Assembly (NCBI GenBank): GCA_946541955.1
Contig: CAMNJZ010000013.1
Coordinates: 1 to 37,736, forward strand
Reading direction: 5' to 3'
Length of the DNA: 37,736 nucleotides
From: an uncultured Lachnospiraceae bacterium
Lineage (GTDB): Bacteria > Bacillota > Clostridia > Lachnospirales > Lachnospiraceae
Under the pieces are notes generated by a model, which saw only the letters and a list, made by a program, of their open reading frames with translations, had not been told where the DNA came from and made no database searches. Positions within the stretch are counted from its first letter, which is position 1. Every line of letters begins with the position of its first letter. Below are positions 8,781-17,170 of the stretch, one piece after another. The position numbers and the translations under genes were made by a program.

Positions 8781-9926
8781 ATGACAGACGGAACACAGAG
8801 GGTACGTGCCGAGATCGATCTGGGCGCTGTCCTTTTCAACATGGAAAGCATGCACAGGCATATAGACGAAGGAACGAAGATGATCGCGGTCATCAAGGCC
8901 AACGGATACGGACACGGCGCGGCCAGGATCGCTTCGGAGCTGGATCAGCTGGACTATGTCTGGGGCTATGCTGCGGCGACCTTTGAAGAAGCCAGGGAGA
9001 TCCGCCAGGCGGGATCCTCCAAGCCGGTCCTGATCCTGGGCCACTGCTTCCCTTACTGCTATGAGGAGCTGGCAGATCTTGCCATCCGGCCTGCGGTATT
9101 CAGAAAGGACTCCCTGGCGCAGCTCTCCCGGGCGGCCCAGGCAAAAGGGAGCCGTATCCCCATCCATATCGCTGTGGATACGGGCATGACCCGGATCGGG
9201 ATCCGGCCGGACGAGGCGGGCCTTGCCTTTGTAAGGGACTGCCTTGCTGTCCCCGGCATTGAGGTGGAAGGCATCTTTACCCACTTTGCCAGGGCGGATG
9301 AATGGGACAGGGAGGCAACGAAAGACCAGATCCGTCTCTTCACAGACTTCACAGGAAGGATCCGGGAGGAGCTTGGATATGAAATTCCCCTAAAGCACTG
9401 CTCCAACAGCGCCGGGATCATTGCCTATCCGGAGGCCAACATGGACCTGGTCCGGGCCGGGATCACCCTCTACGGCCTGTGGCCCTCGGACGAAGTGGAC
9501 AGGGACATCATTCCCTTAAAGCCCGTCATGAGCCTCAAATCCCACATCGTGTATATCAAGGACGTGCCGGCGGGATGCCGTGTCAGCTACGGCGGGACCT
9601 ATGAGACCAAAGAAGAGACCCGAATCGCCACTGTTCCTGTGGGCTATGCCGACGGCTATCCCCGTTCTCTTTCCGGAAAGGGCTATGTCCTGGTCCGGGG
9701 AAAGAAGGCCCCCATCCTGGGCCGGATCTGCATGGACCAGTGCATGATCGATGTCAGCGGCATCCCGGAGGCCAGAGAGGACGACGAGGTCACCCTGATC
9801 GGCCGTGACCAGGGGCAGGTCATTACCATGGAGGAGCTGGGAGATCTGTCGGGCAGGTTCAATTATGAGCTGGCCTGCGATATTTCCGAGAGAGTGCCCC
9901 GGATATATGTCCGGAATTTTGATTGA
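8781..9926 (+). CDS. alr: Alanine racemase
   Basis: RAEIDLGAVLFNMESM...MIAVIKANGYGHGAARIA (PLP lysine); GTYETKEETRIATVPVGYADGYPRSLS; GRICMDQCMIDV. Confidence 0.96.
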   Translation: MTDGTQRVRAEIDLGAVLFNMESMHRHIDEGTKMIAVIKANGYGHGAARIASELDQLDYVWGYAAATFEEAREIRQAGSSKPVLILGHCFPYCYEELADLAIRPAVFRKDSLAQLSRAAQAKGSRIPIHIAVDTGMTRIGIRPDEAGLAFVRDCLAVPGIEVEGIFTHFARADEWDREATKDQIRLFTDFTGRIREELGYEIPLKHCSNSAGIIAYPEANMDLVRAGITLYGLWPSDEVDRDIIPLKPVMSLKSHIVYIKDVPAGCRVSYGGTYETKEETRIATVPVGYADGYPRSLSGKGYVLVRGKKAPILGRICMDQCMIDVSGIPEAREDDEVTLIGRDQGQVITMEELGDLSGRFNYELACDISERVPRIYVRNFD

Positions 9927-9951
9927 CGCATATCAGAACGTATGTTATATT
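9923..9951 (+). promoter_or_regulatory. Promoter for the yebC-type gene
   Basis: TTGACG (9923-9928), 17 bp, TATATT (9946-9951); the alr stop TGA lies inside the -35. Confidence 0.55.
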
Positions 9952-10043
9952 TTACTGTGCGGTATTTGTCAGGAAATTCCCGACCTGCCTGCAGAGAATG
10001 AATTTTGATCAATAATTATAAAATATAGAAGGAGTTAACAGCT

Positions 10044-10781
10044 ATGTCAGGACATTCTAAATTTGCCAATATTAAACATAAAAAGGAAAAAAACGACGCT
10101 GCAAAGGGTAAGATCTTTACCGTAATCGGCCGTGAGATCGCAGTCGCCGTTAAGGAAGGCGGTTCTGACCCTGCCAACAACTTCAAGCTTGCCCAGGTCA
10201 TTGCCAAGGCCAAAGCCAACAACATGCCCAATGATACCATCGAAAGAGGCATCAAGAAGGCAGCCGGCGAACTGGGTGCGGTGGACTATCAGTACAACAC
10301 CTACGAAGGCTACGGCCCTTCCGGCATCGCCATCATCGTGGATACCCTGACAGACAACCAGAACCGTACAGCCGCCAACATCCGCAGCGCTTTTGTCAAG
10401 GGCGGCGGCAGCATCGGAACCCAGGGATGCGTGTCCTTCATGTTTGACAAAAAGGGACAGATCATCATCGACAAGGAAGAATGTGATCTGGAAGCGGACG
10501 ATCTGATGATGATCGCCCTCGATGCAGGCGCCGACGATCTGCAGGAGGAAGAGGACAGCTTTGAGATCCTGACCTCCGAAGGAGACTTTGAGGCAGTCTG
10601 CCAGGCCCTCAAGGCGGAAGGCATTCCCACAGTCTCTGCAGAAGTGACCATGATCCCTCAGAATTATGTTTCCGTTACCGATGAGAAATCCGTAAAGGGA
10701 ATCCGCAGGATCCTGGACATCCTGGATGATGATGACGACGTACAGAACGTGTATCATAACTGGGAAGAGGCGGACGACTGA
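10044..10781 (+). CDS. yebC: YebC/PmpR family DNA-binding regulator
   Basis: [40 protein letters not shown]...; [28 protein letters not shown]. Confidence 0.95.
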   Translation: MSGHSKFANIKHKKEKNDAAKGKIFTVIGREIAVAVKEGGSDPANNFKLAQVIAKAKANNMPNDTIERGIKKAAGELGAVDYQYNTYEGYGPSGIAIIVDTLTDNQNRTAANIRSAFVKGGGSIGTQGCVSFMFDKKGQIIIDKEECDLEADDLMMIALDAGADDLQEEEDSFEILTSEGDFEAVCQALKAEGIPTVSAEVTMIPQNYVSVTDEKSVKGIRRILDILDDDDDVQNVYHNWEEADD

Positions 10782-10829
10782 TCCCTGGATCCTATACAAT
10801 AAGTGCAGACAGGGCCCTGTCTGATTGAC

Positions 10830-10863
10830 CAAGGAGACTTCCCTGCTGGAGGTCTCCTTGTAT
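10830..10863 (+). terminator. Intrinsic terminator-like hairpin between yebC and the small acidic ORF
   Basis: CAAGGAGAC (10830-10838), loop, GTCTCCTTG (10852-10860), then TATT. Confidence 0.5.
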
Positions 10864-10890
10864 TACTATTTGCTTAACGGTGGGACAACG

Positions 10891-11091
10891 ATGGAAATGA
10901 ACAGGGAAAACAAAAACAGGGGACCCCAGGAGGGAGAGAAGATCGTTCTGCTCAGGAATCCCCTGCCTCTGCCCCGCAAAAAGGAACACATCCGTCAGGA
11001 CTTTGATTTTCCGGACCCCGAATGGAATACGGATGATCCTGACCTGGACTATGATTTACAGACAGACGATGACGATGATTTTGATCTCTGA
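10891..11091 (+). CDS. Small protein with an Asp-rich acidic C-terminus, upstream of ftsK (likely ATG 10891; track start 10825)
   Basis: MEMNRENKNRGPQEGEKIVLLRNPLPLPRKKEHIRQDFDFPDPEWNTDDPDLDYDLQTDDDDDFDL. Charge-segregated; ends 17 bp before the ftsK start. Confidence 0.6.
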   Translation: MEMNRENKNRGPQEGEKIVLLRNPLPLPRKKEHIRQDFDFPDPEWNTDDPDLDYDLQTDDDDDFDL

Positions 11092-11108
11092 GCATCGTCA
11101 GAAAGAGA

Positions 11109-13766
11109 GTGCCGATGGCTGCATCTTCCAGCTCTAAAGGAAAGAAAAAAACAAGTGCAAAGAAGGGAACCACTGCCAAAAGCAGGAAAAAGGCCGCCAA
11201 CCCGATCCTGGCCTTTCTGGGCGGAGACGATCTGCTCGTGGACGTGCTGGTCACTGTCCTGGCCGGCCTGATCATCATGATGCTCCTGTCCCTGATCGGG
11301 AAAGGGGGACTCGTGGGAAAGACCCTGCGGAATATGATGTTCGGCATCTTCGGCTTTTCAGCCTGGTTCTTCCCCTTCTTTCTGATCTTCATCCTGATTT
11401 TCGCCTTTCATGAAAAGGGAAAGAAGTTCCGGAATATCCGGATGCTCTCTTCCTGCGTCCTCTTTCTTCTCTACGGCGTTCTGTGCGAGATCCATGCAGG
11501 ATCGGCCAGGCAGCTGACGGTTTATGACGCGGATTTCCTCTATCAGACAGGCCTTAGCCAGCAAAAGGGCGGCGGCCTTCTGGGCGGCTCTGTTGCCTGG
11601 GGCCTTCTGCATGTCCTCAATACGGCCGGGACGCTGCTGGTCCTTGTGATCATTGCGGCGGTCTGCCTGATCGCCATCACCAGAAAATCTCCCATTGCCC
11701 TGGTGGGCCGGGGGGTCAACGATACCATGGAGGCCGGCCGGAACATGGTGGCCAGGGAAAAGGCCAGGAGAGAAGCCCGCAGAGCCGAGGCGGAAGAAGA
11801 GGAGGAAGAGGAAGAAGAGGAAGCGGAGCCTGTGGTAACCAACTACAGGGACTCCTACAGTGAAAAAAGAGGGACCTCGGAGACCTATTCCGGAAAGGGA
11901 GAATCCACCAGGACCTCTGTCCGGGAAAGGAAGCCTCTTGCCTCCGGCAGAGACCGCATGAGCTCCAGGACCGGCAGAGAAATGGATCTGAACGATACCG
12001 ATCTGGGCCTGGGACAGGACCCCTTCCAGCCCGGGCCGGACTTTATGGAAAAGGAAAAGCACTCCACCCCGGCAGGAGACGCCGCCGCGGTGGTGCAGGC
12101 GGCCAGAGCCGCCGGCAGAGAAAGGGCAGAGACGGCCGTGGGCCCTGCAGAGGGGAAGGCGGCAGAGAAGACCTACAGCGAATCGGAATTAAGCTCCATC
12201 ACCGTCCACAGAGCAAAGGAGGGGGACTCTGCCCCTGCGGCACCGGGCAGGAGCCCTGCCAAAAAGAAGCAGTATACCTTCCCGCCCTATGACCTTCTGG
12301 AAAAGCCCTCCAGGGAAAAGGACGCAATCACCAATAAGGAGCTGCAGGAGACCGGCAAGGAGCTGGAGAGAGTCCTGCAGGACTTTAAGGTGGATGTGAC
12401 GGTCACGGCCATCTGCCGGGGACCTTCTGTCACCCGCTTTGAGGTGCGTCCCGGCCCCCATATCACGGTCAATGCCATCAGTGCCAGGGAAAAGGATATC
12501 GCCCTCAATCTGGGAGCCAAGTCCATTCGTATGGAAGCCCCCATTCCCGGCAGACGGGCCGTAGGCATTGAGGTGCCCAATGAGGTTGTGAACGTCGTAA
12601 AGCTCCGGGAGATCCTGGAATCCGCAGAGTTCATCAATGCCAGGAGCAAGATCTCCTTTGCGGTGGGCAAGGACATCACCGGAAAAAATGTGATCAGCGA
12701 CATTGGAGACATGCCCCATCTTCTGGTGGCAGGCTCCACCGGATCAGGCAAGTCTGTTTTCCTGAATGCCCTGATCGTATCTCTTCTCTATAAGGCTTCT
12801 CCCAGTGAGGTCAAGTTCATCATGATCGACCCCAAGATGGTGGAGCTGAGTATTTACGACGGGATCCCCCACCTGCTCCTTCCGGTGGTGACCCAGCCCA
12901 AGAAGGCGGCTGCAGCCCTGCAGTGGGCCTGTGCGGAAATGGACAACCGTTACAACCGCTTTGTGGAAGCCGGCGTACGGGGCATCTCCTCCTATAATCA
13001 CCTGGTCAGGGAAAAGAAAAAGGAAGGGATCACGGATCCTGAGATGGAATATATGCCCAGGATCGTCATTATCGTAGACGAGCTGGCGGAGCTGATGGCC
13101 ACCTGCAGCAAGGAGGTGGAAACAACGATCAGCAGACTGACCGCCAAGGCCAGAGCGGCGGGCATCCATCTGGTGGTGGCGACTCAGAGGCCTTCGGTAG
13201 ACGTCATTACCGGCGTCATCAAGGCAAATATGCCCTCCAGAATCGCCTTCATGACCTCCAGCGCTGTGGACTCCAAGACCATTCTGGACCACGGCGGCGC
13301 CGAAAAGCTCCTGGGCAAGGGCGACATGCTCTTTATGACCGCCAAGCTTGGCAAGGCCATCCGTGTCCAGGGCGCCTTCCTTTCGGATGATGACGCCATC
13401 AAGGTGGCCGATTATATCAGGAAGAAGAATCCGGTCAGCCAGGATTCAGGCAGAAAGAGCGAGCAGATCCAGAAGGAGATGGACGCTCTGGAAGCAGGCG
13501 GCGAGAGCGGCGGCAAGAGTGCGGCGCCTGCGGGCGGCCGGGATCCCCTGTTTGAGAAGGCGGGCCGTTTTGTGGTCACCAGTCAGAAAGCGACCATAGG
13601 CAGGCTGCAGCGGGAGCTCCAGGTGGGCTTCAACCGGGCGGCCAGGATCATGGACCAGCTCTCGGAGGAAGGCGTTGTCAGCAGCGAAGACTCGACCAAG
13701 GCCAGAAAGGTCCTGATGACCCCGGCCCAGTTCGAGGATCTTTTAGGCAGTCTAAACGAAGCATGA
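11109..13766 (+). CDS. ftsK: FtsK/SpoIIIE family DNA translocase (GTG 11109 or ATG 11115)
   Basis: N-terminal TM segments, charged linker, LVAGSTGSGKSVFLNALIVSLLY (Walker A), IVIIVDELAELMAT, VVATQRPSVDVITGVIKANMPSRIAF, and a C-terminal gamma winged helix (ATIGRLQRELQVGFNRAARIMDQLSEEGVV). Confidence 0.96.
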   Translation: MPMAASSSSKGKKKTSAKKGTTAKSRKKAANPILAFLGGDDLLVDVLVTVLAGLIIMMLLSLIGKGGLVGKTLRNMMFGIFGFSAWFFPFFLIFILIFAFHEKGKKFRNIRMLSSCVLFLLYGVLCEIHAGSARQLTVYDADFLYQTGLSQQKGGGLLGGSVAWGLLHVLNTAGTLLVLVIIAAVCLIAITRKSPIALVGRGVNDTMEAGRNMVAREKARREARRAEAEEEEEEEEEEAEPVVTNYRDSYSEKRGTSETYSGKGESTRTSVRERKPLASGRDRMSSRTGREMDLNDTDLGLGQDPFQPGPDFMEKEKHSTPAGDAAAVVQAARAAGRERAETAVGPAEGKAAEKTYSESELSSITVHRAKEGDSAPAAPGRSPAKKKQYTFPPYDLLEKPSREKDAITNKELQETGKELERVLQDFKVDVTVTAICRGPSVTRFEVRPGPHITVNAISAREKDIALNLGAKSIRMEAPIPGRRAVGIEVPNEVVNVVKLREILESAEFINARSKISFAVGKDITGKNVISDIGDMPHLLVAGSTGSGKSVFLNALIVSLLYKASPSEVKFIMIDPKMVELSIYDGIPHLLLPVVTQPKKAAAALQWACAEMDNRYNRFVEAGVRGISSYNHLVREKKKEGITDPEMEYMPRIVIIVDELAELMATCSKEVETTISRLTAKARAAGIHLVVATQRPSVDVITGVIKANMPSRIAFMTSSAVDSKTILDHGGAEKLLGKGDMLFMTAKLGKAIRVQGAFLSDDDAIKVADYIRKKNPVSQDSGRKSEQIQKEMDALEAGGESGGKSAAPAGGRDPLFEKAGRFVVTSQKATIGRLQRELQVGFNRAARIMDQLSEEGVVSSEDSTKARKVLMTPAQFEDLLGSLNEA

Positions 13767-13779
13767 CGGGGAGGAAAAT

Positions 13780-14343
13780 ATGACGGCAATACAGGTACCG
13801 GCCCCCGATAATTCCGAGGGGATGACCCGTTTCAGAAAGTCCCGGGACACCCTGATCAATGTGGGAAGAGGGAACCTTCTGCTCTGTGCCTGGTCTGCGG
13901 TGAAATACCTGGGCCGGGTGATCATGGTCGCCCCCCGGGAGCTGGAAAACATTCTTGAAAGCGCCACCAGCCAGGAGGTCGTTGTCACAAAAGGGCAGTT
14001 GATTCTTCTGATGATCATCATGCTGGCGATCGTGGTCATTGTTACCAGCCTGCCCAGGGCCATCGTCAGCCTCTCGGCCATCGCGGAGGGGAGAGGAAAA
14101 CGAAGAGGAATCCTCTATCTGATCCTTTCGGCGGGACTGATTTTCTATGGGATCATGGAAATACTCACGCTCATCATCCAGCTGCTTCCCCCGCAGAAGG
14201 AAGATCTGGTACTGGATGTTACGATTGCGACCCTGATCATTGACGTTACCTCTGTCGTGCTGCTGGTCGAAATGCTGCGCGCAGTCTTCCAGGTCAGAAA
14301 ATACCACCGCAGTGAGAACAGCAGGGAGGCGCAGAAGGGATAA
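13780..14343 (+). CDS. Predicted integral membrane protein, unknown function
   Basis: 187 aa with hydrophobic segments LILLMIIMLAIVVIVTSL, GILYLILSAGLIFYGIMEILTLII, ATLIIDVTSVVLLVEMLRAV. Starts 13 bp after the ftsK stop. Confidence 0.7.
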   Translation: MTAIQVPAPDNSEGMTRFRKSRDTLINVGRGNLLLCAWSAVKYLGRVIMVAPRELENILESATSQEVVVTKGQLILLMIIMLAIVVIVTSLPRAIVSLSAIAEGRGKRRGILYLILSAGLIFYGIMEILTLIIQLLPPQKEDLVLDVTIATLIIDVTSVVLLVEMLRAVFQVRKYHRSENSREAQKG

Positions 14344-14345
14344 TT

Positions 14346-15515
14346 ATGCAGGTGGATTTTCACTATTATGCCACTTACTGTGCAGCCTTCATAGCAGGCT
14401 GGTCCCATGAGGAGAGCCTTTCCATCGCGGACAGCGCCCAGTTCGTGGACTGCTGTTCCAGGACGCTTCTGGACAAGGTGGGCGCGCCCACTGCGGCCGC
14501 CACGACCCAGCTGCAGCTGGAGCTGATGGAATCCGGCGCAGATCCCCTTTCTCTGCAGAATATTACAAGGATCTGGGCCTCCTTCCATTTCCTTCCCGCA
14601 AATCTCTTTGCGGAGCGGAAAAAATGCAGTAAGCAGTATCTGAATAAATACAGACTGATCTGCAATGTCAACTCTACCCTGCTGGCAGATACGGTGGAGC
14701 TGGCAAGAGGCAGGAGTCTGGAGGCTGTGGGCGTGGCCATGCACATTTTGGCCGACACCTGGGCCCACCGCTATTTTGCCGGCACCCCCTCCCTGGTCAT
14801 CAACAATACGGGCCTGGATTTTTATGAGCTGGTCCCGGACGGGGAGGGCTTTCGGGAGAGGCCGGTCCATTTCAACAACAATCCCGCCTCTCCGGATGAC
14901 CCGGAAAAGGGCCTTTATACCAACAGCCTGTACCAGTGGGATGAGAACTCCGTCATGAATCTGGGCCACGGCAGGGCGGGCCATCTACCGGATTACAGCT
15001 ACGCCCGCTACAGGTACCTGCCTGCCTGGGGAGAGTACCGGGAGATCGTCAAGGACAATCCCTCCGACTATATGTATGCCTTCCGCCAGATGGTCTATGC
15101 CCTGAAATGTCTGAGAAAGAAAGGAATCTTTTTTGAAACGGACGTTTATGATACCGAGGCGGTCCGTCCCTATGAAGACCGGATCCGGGAAATCCTGGAA
15201 AAAAGACAGCTGATCGCCAGCCAGGACTGGAAGGCCTTTGGAGAAAGCCTCTCCGGGCAGCCCATTCCGGATTTCACCACGGAGACCTGGACCCGGGAAT
15301 ACAGCGAAGCTTCCAAAGAAAACAGGGACGATACCCGCCTTGGCAGGTTCATCCTGGCGGCGCTGGCCCAGAAAAGCATGGTGACCAACCGGATCTTTAA
15401 GTCCGGCTCCCTGCTGGCGGGGATTTCCGTCAATATCGAAGAAAAGGGCTTCAAAGGAGTCCAGGTCTACAGAAAGCTCCTGAAGCTCAAGCAGGAGGAG
15501 GATGTCCATGACTAA
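14346..15515 (+). CDS. DUF6765-like protein, putative metal-dependent hydrolase-like helical domain
   Basis: MQVDFHYYATYCAAFIAGWSHEESLSIADSAQFVDCCSRTLLDK... and GVAMHILADTWAHRYFAGTPSLVINNT, with conserved-looking His/Asp residues. Family recalled from memory. Confidence 0.65.
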   Translation: MQVDFHYYATYCAAFIAGWSHEESLSIADSAQFVDCCSRTLLDKVGAPTAAATTQLQLELMESGADPLSLQNITRIWASFHFLPANLFAERKKCSKQYLNKYRLICNVNSTLLADTVELARGRSLEAVGVAMHILADTWAHRYFAGTPSLVINNTGLDFYELVPDGEGFRERPVHFNNNPASPDDPEKGLYTNSLYQWDENSVMNLGHGRAGHLPDYSYARYRYLPAWGEYREIVKDNPSDYMYAFRQMVYALKCLRKKGIFFETDVYDTEAVRPYEDRIREILEKRQLIASQDWKAFGESLSGQPIPDFTTETWTREYSEASKENRDDTRLGRFILAALAQKSMVTNRIFKSGSLLAGISVNIEEKGFKGVQVYRKLLKLKQEEDVHD

Positions 15516-16050
15516 CATGAACCGCATAAAAAACTTCCTGCAGGGGATCGGCCTGATCCTGTTCGGCCTGATCCTGTTTCTGGATCCCCGGGGCGGCCTT
15601 TCTGTTGTGATCGGTCTTCTGGGCCTTGGCCTTACCCTCCGGGGCATCAGCACCCTGTTCTATTACCGAAACATGGCAAAACACATGGTGGGCGGCCGGC
15701 TTGTGCTTTACAGAGGCCTTTTCTTTCTGGACGCCGGCATTTTTTCGTCCACCCTGGCCAATGCGCCCAGTGTCTATCTGATCGTATATATCGCGGCCAT
15801 GAACCTTTTTACCGCCCTGGTGGCCTTTCTCAGGGCCAGAGAATCCAAAAAGCTCGGATCCAGGCTCTGGATCCTCCGGACCCTCTATGGGACCGGCCTT
15901 CTGGTCATGGTATCCGTGGCCATCGTACACGGCATCTACTATCACAGAACGGATACGGCGGTCTATGTCTATGCCCTGGGCACCCTTTATTCCGCCGCCA
16001 GGAAGATCGGCAGCAGCTTCCAGAAATCTGCCATTGCCTATATTCCCTGA
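15502..16050 (+). CDS. HdeD/DUF308-like membrane protein
   Basis: 182 aa with repeated short TM hairpins: FLQGIGLILFGLILFLDPRGGLSVVIGLLGLGLTLRGISTLFYY. Overlaps the upstream stop by 14 bp. Confidence 0.6.
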   Translation: MSMTNMNRIKNFLQGIGLILFGLILFLDPRGGLSVVIGLLGLGLTLRGISTLFYYRNMAKHMVGGRLVLYRGLFFLDAGIFSSTLANAPSVYLIVYIAAMNLFTALVAFLRARESKKLGSRLWILRTLYGTGLLVMVSVAIVHGIYYHRTDTAVYVYALGTLYSAARKIGSSFQKSAIAYIP

Positions 16051-16069
16051 TCCGGGGGCGGAGAGAGAT

Positions 16070-16096
16070 GCATGTTATTTGCATGTTATTCGCATT
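16070..16096. repeat. Tandem 11-bp direct repeat GCATGTTATTY x2 plus partial third copy, upstream of nfnAB
   Basis: GCATGTTATTT (16070-16080), GCATGTTATTC (16081-16091), GCATT (16092-16096). Confidence 0.7.
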
Positions 16097-16113
16097 GGAA
16101 CGTATATAAATAC

Positions 16114-16143
16114 TTGCATTTGCGCCATAGCCTGTATTATATT
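16114..16143 (+). promoter_or_regulatory. Putative nfnAB promoter
   Basis: TTGCAT (16114-16119) with TATATT (16138-16143, 18 bp) or TATTAT (16135-16140, 15 bp). Confidence 0.4.
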
Positions 16144-16151
16144 AAATCCTG

Positions 16152-16240
16152 AATGTCAGGGACGAGCATGCCCCTGCATCGTTAGACAGACGAAGCTCCC
16201 AAAGGAGCCCGGCCGGATCCGGACACTGCAGGATCCGGGC
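16152..16240 (+). promoter_or_regulatory. Potentially structured 5' leader of nfnAB
   Basis: Successive stems: CAGGG/CCCTG; GCTCC-caaa-GGAGC; CCGGATCC (16213-16220)/GGATCCGG (16231-16238). No U-tract follows the last stem. Confidence 0.4.
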
Positions 16241-16277
16241 CTGGAATGAGTAAGCGGTGAGAAGTGAGATGTAAGAT

Positions 16278-17153
16278 ATGTTCAGAATCGAAAGAGTGGA
16301 GGCCCTGTCTTCCAACATCTATCTGATGGATGTTTATGCACCCCGTATTGCCAAGAACGCACTGCCCGGTCAGTTCCTGATCGTGCGCGTGGATGAAGAC
16401 GGCGAGCGTGTTCCTCTGACCATCTGCGACTATGATGCGGAGGCCGGCACTGTACAGATCGTATTCCAGACAGTCGGTGCGGAATCCTATCGTATGGCAC
16501 AGCTGAAGGTGGGCGATTCTTTTGCGGATTTCGTAGGTCCTCTGGGCAGGCCTTCCGATCTGTGTGAAATGCCTCTGGAGGAGCTCAAAAAGATGAAGCT
16601 CTGCTTTATCGCCGGCGGCGTCGGCACAGCCCCCGTCTATGCCCAGCTGAAATGGCTCAAGAACCAGGGCGTGACGGCGGACTGCATCCAGGGTGCCAGG
16701 AGCAAGGACATCCTGATCATGGAAGACGAGATGGCAGCGGTTTCCAACCTCTATATCTGCACGGACGACGGCAGCTATGGAATCAACGGCAACGTCTGCG
16801 TAGCCCTGCAGAAGCTCTATGACGAGGGCAAGCGCTATGACAGAGTCATCGCCATCGGCCCCATGATCATGATGAAGTTCGTCTGCCAGCTGACAAAGGA
16901 GCTGGAGATCCCCACGATCGTTTCCATGAATCCCATCATGGTAGACGGCACCGGCATGTGCGGCGCCTGCAGACTGATGGTCGGCGGCGAAGTGAAATTC
17001 GCCTGCGTCGACGGTCCCGAATTTGATGGACACAAGGTCGATTTCCCTCAGGCCATGCAGAGAATGGCTCTGTATAAGACCGAAGAAGGCAGACTGTATC
17101 TGGAAGCCAAAGAAGGTGCTTCCCACCATGGCGGCTGCGGCAGCTGCAACTGA
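16278..17153 (+). CDS. nfnA: FAD/NAD-binding subunit, NfnA type (sulfide/dihydroorotate dehydrogenase-like)
   Basis: ENG...PLTICDYDAEAGTVQIVFQTVG-type flavin-binding region, CFIAGGVGTAPVYAQLKWL, C-terminal MVDGTGMCGACRLMVGGEVKFACVDGPEFDGH Fe-S ligands. Directly upstream of the NfnB-type gene. Confidence 0.88.
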   Translation: MFRIERVEALSSNIYLMDVYAPRIAKNALPGQFLIVRVDEDGERVPLTICDYDAEAGTVQIVFQTVGAESYRMAQLKVGDSFADFVGPLGRPSDLCEMPLEELKKMKLCFIAGGVGTAPVYAQLKWLKNQGVTADCIQGARSKDILIMEDEMAAVSNLYICTDDGSYGINGNVCVALQKLYDEGKRYDRVIAIGPMIMMKFVCQLTKELEIPTIVSMNPIMVDGTGMCGACRLMVGGEVKFACVDGPEFDGHKVDFPQAMQRMALYKTEEGRLYLEAKEGASHHGGCGSCN

Positions 17154-17170
17154 GAAAGGGGATAATAAAA

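Noticed and set aside
10047-10832. 261 aa minus-strand ORF opposite yebC
   Set aside because: Antisense shadow; no independent signals.
16152-16277. Known riboswitch class or T-box before nfnAB
   Set aside because: No T-box AGGGTGG core and no motif of a class I can name; kept only as an unassigned structured leader.
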